Shown: positions 59,666 through 64,000 of the stretch, piece after piece
Layout of the letters: each line of letters opens with the position of its first letter
Numbering within the stretch: the stretch's first letter is position 1
DNA from: Clavelina lepadiformis
Taxonomy: Eukaryota; Chordata; Ascidiacea; Aplousobranchia; Clavelinidae
DNA: 64,000 nucleotides
Direction of reading: 5' to 3'
Assembly (NCBI RefSeq): GCF_947623445.1
Contig: NC_135244.1
Span: forward strand, 18,538,860-18,602,859
Made by a program: the position numbers and the translations under genes
Notes under the pieces: generated by a model
The model's database searches: none
What the model was told of the DNA's origin: nothing
What the model saw: only the letters and a program-made list of their open reading frames with translations

Positions 59666-62600
59666 CCGACTGTGTTGGTGTTTCTGATTTCCTGACTAAT
59701 TTCGTTTCCATCGCAGAAGACGGTATGCAAACCCTTTGAAGATTTAACCTGTCGCGTCCCACACCCATACATCGGGGTTGTTGGGTGTACTGGTAGGATT
59801 TCATTAAATCTATCTTATCTCGCTAAAATGTTTCCCAACGATGTGGCTTGTGGATGGCGCCATTCTGCAGCTGGCAATTTGAGATGTCACAAGTACGTCA
59901 ACGTTTGCAGCCGTTTTATTTAGTTACGATTAGGCTGTGCTTTCTAAGCAGGTTTTGCAGAGTTTTAACCTTTGACCTGCTGCTGATCGTCAAGTAGACA
60001 GCTATCATATTTTTGAGCTTAAGCATAGTATTGATAAATTATTTCATAGTTCCAATCGGCAAAACTCGCCTTTATGTGGCTTAGTAGGGCCGCCCCATCT
60101 ATCATCACAAGCTGGCGGGGTCACGTGTGTTGTGTCAGATGCACTCAGCAGCGGGCCACCTCAAAAACACGTGAACTTCCAACGAACTCGGTTCTTTTAA
60201 CGCGGGCGCCTTACGTCGAGCTGGGTTTACTCAATGTTTCTTATACAAGATGGTTCTAAGGCATTCAAGACCTTCCTGACATGTCAAAACGAGATGATTG
60301 ATGATCTCTGGTGCTGAGAATAGAAGATGCGCCTGGATTAACCCCACCACGGCTATGTTGTGTCGTTTTAAGAAGGTCTCATATCTTTACGCTTCGCTTA
60401 TTTTCCATTTGGACATAAAGGGTGGGTCGCGATTTAGAAGAGCGGGAAAGCGGATTTGAAATGAACTTTAAAATATTTGTTATTTCAACTCTTTGTTGCT
60501 GCTTTTCTGATATGCGTCATCGTGTGATTTCCTTTAGAAATTTCAAATATAAGAGCTTAATGTTCGCGACAGCGGCTGGTAGCTTTTGCCGTCCCGTAAT
60601 GGAGGAAAATGCGATTTAAAAAAAAACCGATTAAAAATAATCCAAAAAAAATCTTTTTAATTGTCTTATATGTAATGCCTCGATATCCGTGGGATTTCGC
60701 AATTTCTTTTTTCTAAATTTTTAGGGTAAACCAATTAAACATGGCTGGAAGAATGCGCCATGCAGTTTATATTTTGGAAATGTTTGACGATAGACATCCC
60801 TGCATTCTTTTCAAAACGCAATTTTCGCGACCACGAAAGGGACCCGCCATTGTGCGTTGTTGTCGTTTTGGAGATTTTGTTGCATTCTTGCCGCGAAGAA
60901 TTTTGCCAAATTACCCTAATGGAGTTTCGTCAGGGGTGGTCGCTAGATACAGTTACCAGCTGTTGCAACAAACTCTCGCCGCGTGTCTTTGTTTGGGCTA
61001 ATTACTGCCTTTATTAAGAGTGTGAATATTTCCTGGTACCGTGAAGCATATTTTTCGTAACACCTGATCTGAGAATGGTTTTCTTATCTCTTCGAAGTGC
61101 CGACCACACCTAGCTACAACTAAATCTTTCTTCGCAACAAAAAGAGCATCTTCTTATTGAACCTCTATGGACATGTTACTGTTCTGTCTGTACGGAGCTC
61201 GTGCAATTTTTCTATGTGGTTAAATCAGAAACGATGTTTAACCCAATTATTCAGAAATGGCATTTTGATATAGTCAGAAATTATTCCATGATATACCATC
61301 CACGTGTAGTTTTGCTTTCGGTAATTATCTAGTTAATAGTTTGTGCTAGTTACCGTAAAATCTGTTTGATATTCAACCAAAATTAAAACAAAATATATAC
61401 CCTTTAGGAATATTTGCTCATGTTGGACATTTCGAAAAAAGCCTATATAGTGTGGCATCACGTGACAGTCAGAATTTTATCTATAGTGGTTCCTATCCCT
61501 TATATTGCAATTTACAAATCAAGTGCGTAGATGAAGGGCAATTTTTCCACTTTTTAAGGTTTGTTATGACTGTACATCGAGTTTGTCTTTTCAGTCTTAT
61601 ACTTAATTTGGCAGCAAAAATTTTTACACACAGTTGCTTATCCGCCATCAACGGCAAAACTGCAGTGATTTCAAACCCGAAGTTTAGAAGCTACTTTTGC
61701 TTTCAAAGCCTTGCGTACGTGCGAAATACCATAAACGAGCAAACTGATTCATTGCAGATTCAAGGTATTGCCAGGCACGTGACACTGACAGTTCCTATAT
61801 TAATTAGGTTTGTTAGCCATAGTCTGCCTGGTTGGTAGATTTCGACGGAGATTAATGCATTAGCATTGCAAACTTTTATCTGCAGCCCGCAACACAATAC
61901 GTGATGAGGTTACGATTTCGTATTAATGCTTTTGGATATGTTGTTCATGCAGTGTATAGCATCAGCAATTCACTTTCCTTTTGAGTTAAATAATACGTCA
62001 CTGTAGAATGTTTGAAAATTCGAATCGAAAGCATTTTGATCGCAATTTTTTCAGGTCATGCAACATTAGTGGTTCTTAGATGTCACAAATAAGCTTGTAT
62101 TGCGCCAAAACGGAGTCCTTCCGAAGGTTGTCACCCTACGTGCGATGAATTTGTCAAGTGCATGTTACAGGTCAGGCAATCACAAACTTTCCAAAACGTT
62201 TTGTCTGTATTAGACGGTATGCGTTGGTTAAGTGGCGACACCGCATGACTTTGTTGCTGCTTTGCACTGAACAGCCTATTAACCTGATAATTGCACTGAT
62301 TGCTCGACTTCTGGCTGTAGTAGGCTAATTTACATTCGGAAATAACGTGGACTTCCTCGGACGTGAAGTTGATCTTGCATCGTTATTGCTTTTTAGAACT
62401 TCCCAACGTAGACATTCGATGTGATTATTGTTATACTTACAATAGGTTCACACATACTGTAGATCGTTCTGATATGCTTAAGAATGCGACCAAACCTTTG
62501 TGTAGTGCGAAAGCGTGGATTACTGTTGAATTCGGTGTATTTTAAGGGGATTTCCTTGAAAAAGGCAAAAGTTCACCGTCATTGCTATGAGCAAACCTAA

Positions 62601-64000
62601 CCATGCCATCGATATTAGGCCTGCTCTGGCAAAGTTAACACCTCAGCGGGTTTGCCACCCATGTCTTAAACCATTGATAAAACTAATAATACAACTCTAC
62701 AAGTTCCGATAACAATACCGAGCTCCAACCCTTTGCCTATAACAAATCAATCGAATTAAGATTTAACGCATGAGAAACAGATTGGGGCGTTTGATAACGT
62801 GGCGTCTAGTTATCTCGATAGGTAAGAAGGACCCCACAAAGACCGATTTATATCAATCAACTTTTAAATTTTCCGTACTTTGCCTTTACAGTGATGGTAT
62901 GAACATATCTTAGCTCTCACGTTTGTGCTATAGTGACGTTAGTCGGTTCACGTTTTGTTGTACAATGATAAAGTGTGCTGCCACTTTTCCACATGAACAC
63001 GCAGCGTATTCCGAAATTGTGTTAGGTTCAAACGGTTCAGTTTTAAAGCCACCTCCGGTAACGCCAGTAAATCATACTCATAGTAGGAGGTGAAGGTTGC
63101 TACATTTGCTGTAATGACTATAATGTCGACCATGTGTAATAAAACGAGGGGTGACAGAGAAAATGAAAGCAAAATTTAATATTTACATGGCCGTTTAAAT
63201 TAGATGCTTATATGGGAAAAGAATGTTTTCATGCTGTTAGCAGAAGCGTTGACGACAACCGCAAAAGGCCAGGAACGTTATCTGAGCGAAATATAGTTTA
63301 ATCACGATTTTACTGTAAAGTTCTTTATAAGTTTATGAATCTTTCAGTCAGTTAGCTTATGATTTTTAGCTTAAGTAACTTGTAGAATACTCGTCTACAC
63401 AACTGCAAACAAAGTTATCAATTCACATTGTTCATTGCGAAGAAAAACGTGACCAGGTCGCGTGTTTTTTTCAAGAAAGTACCGGCTTGAAAAGAAGTTC
63501 CCGAAACAGTAGATCTGACATTTTCAGCTGACTTGTTGGCTCGATAACTGCTAAGGGATAACCAGAAGTGAATGACAGGTCAAATTTCAGTCCAGTCAAA
63601 TGAACACGAGCTTCAGGCTCTTTTGAAAGCTTATTTCGGCAAATGCATGTACCGTTGACCCCGTTTGCTTGACGATTAAGCCGACGCAGCAGCTTCAGTT
63701 TGTAGGGTTAACACGCGGTTAAACTTTCTAAGTTTCTTTCAACTATAGCAGAATTTTTAACTGTGAAGAGGTTCAGAAAAAAAGCAAAAATGAAGATTTT
63801 CTGTCAAGGATATATCCAGCGTACATGAAGTGTATTTCAACTAAATGTGAACGGTGAATGGATTGGAGGTCTAGGCCTGGGATAGTCCAGGGTCCCATGA
63901 TCGCCCGAAAGCGACGTCAACATAAATTGTAAAAGTTCCATTGGAGTTAACAAGGGTGTAGTCGGGGTAAAAGTTTACCGAGGCAAATATTTCAAGTACA
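59666..64000. other. Gene-poor end of the window
   Basis: Only short open frames (60-130 codons) without recognisable domains or consistent splice sites, for example at 60741-61001 and 61452-61838. GC is a little above the window average from 59.7 to 62.5 kb. I identified no repeat ends or RNA genes. Confidence 0.35.

Noticed and set aside
60741-61838. Open frames of 85-128 codons near the right end.
   Set aside because: Overlapping frames with no known domain, no poly(A) or splice context, and no conservation evidence available here.

Overview
The window looks like nuclear DNA of a tunicate of the Ciona type. The evidence is chordate/metazoan single-copy genes (MRPL16, TMEM231, KANSL3, an SLC27A acyl-CoA synthetase, a GT31 glycosyltransferase, Rho GTPases), short introns of mostly 70 to 500 bases, AT-rich spacers, and splice-acceptor-like sites just ahead of several start codons, as expected where spliced-leader trans-splicing operates. 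The organism call is inference; the gene calls rest on reading exons, splice sites and motifs by eye.

Layout. 1-681 (+): 3' end of a multidomain SUEL/rhamnose-binding lectin. 1609-5323 (-): SLC27A2/6-like very-long-chain acyl-CoA synthetase, twelve exons, 5' exon not identified. 5.8-12.4 kb: gene-poor, with a small hAT MITE at 9.77 kb. 12.4-17.9 kb (block A): an old inverted duplicate of the 3' end and downstream flank of KANSL3, whose source is at 50.4-59.7 kb (block C). 19.5-21.8 kb (block B): a much younger inverted copy of part of A, so A and B form a long imperfect palindrome. 23920-26457 (+): GT31 beta-1,3-glycosyltransferase, four exons. 29.2-35.4 kb (-): three tandem Rho GTPases with the same intron positions; the most diverged one carries substitutions at both classic GTP-hydrolysis positions. 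36.2-37.9 kb (+): dead jockey/CR1-like LINE with a hAT MITE inside. 38.4-40.5 kb (+): MRPL16 and TMEM231, both intronless and 333 bases apart. 42.9-52.1 kb (+): full KANSL3, 22 coding exons, with a nested pair of hAT elements in one intron. 52.1-64 kb: no recognised gene; 54.7-59.7 kb is block C.

Reading frames close exactly across all predicted introns for KANSL3 (1168 aa), the GT31 enzyme (443 aa), the three Rho proteins (219, 198, 196 aa) and the 3' 565 codons of the SLC27A gene. The genes serve unrelated functions: fatty-acid activation, Golgi glycosylation, cytoskeletal signalling, mitochondrial translation, ciliary transition zone, and chromatin acetylation. The only functional cluster is the Rho array. 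I saw no retroviral, LTR or Polinton-type element and no CRISPR, rRNA or convincing tRNA gene.
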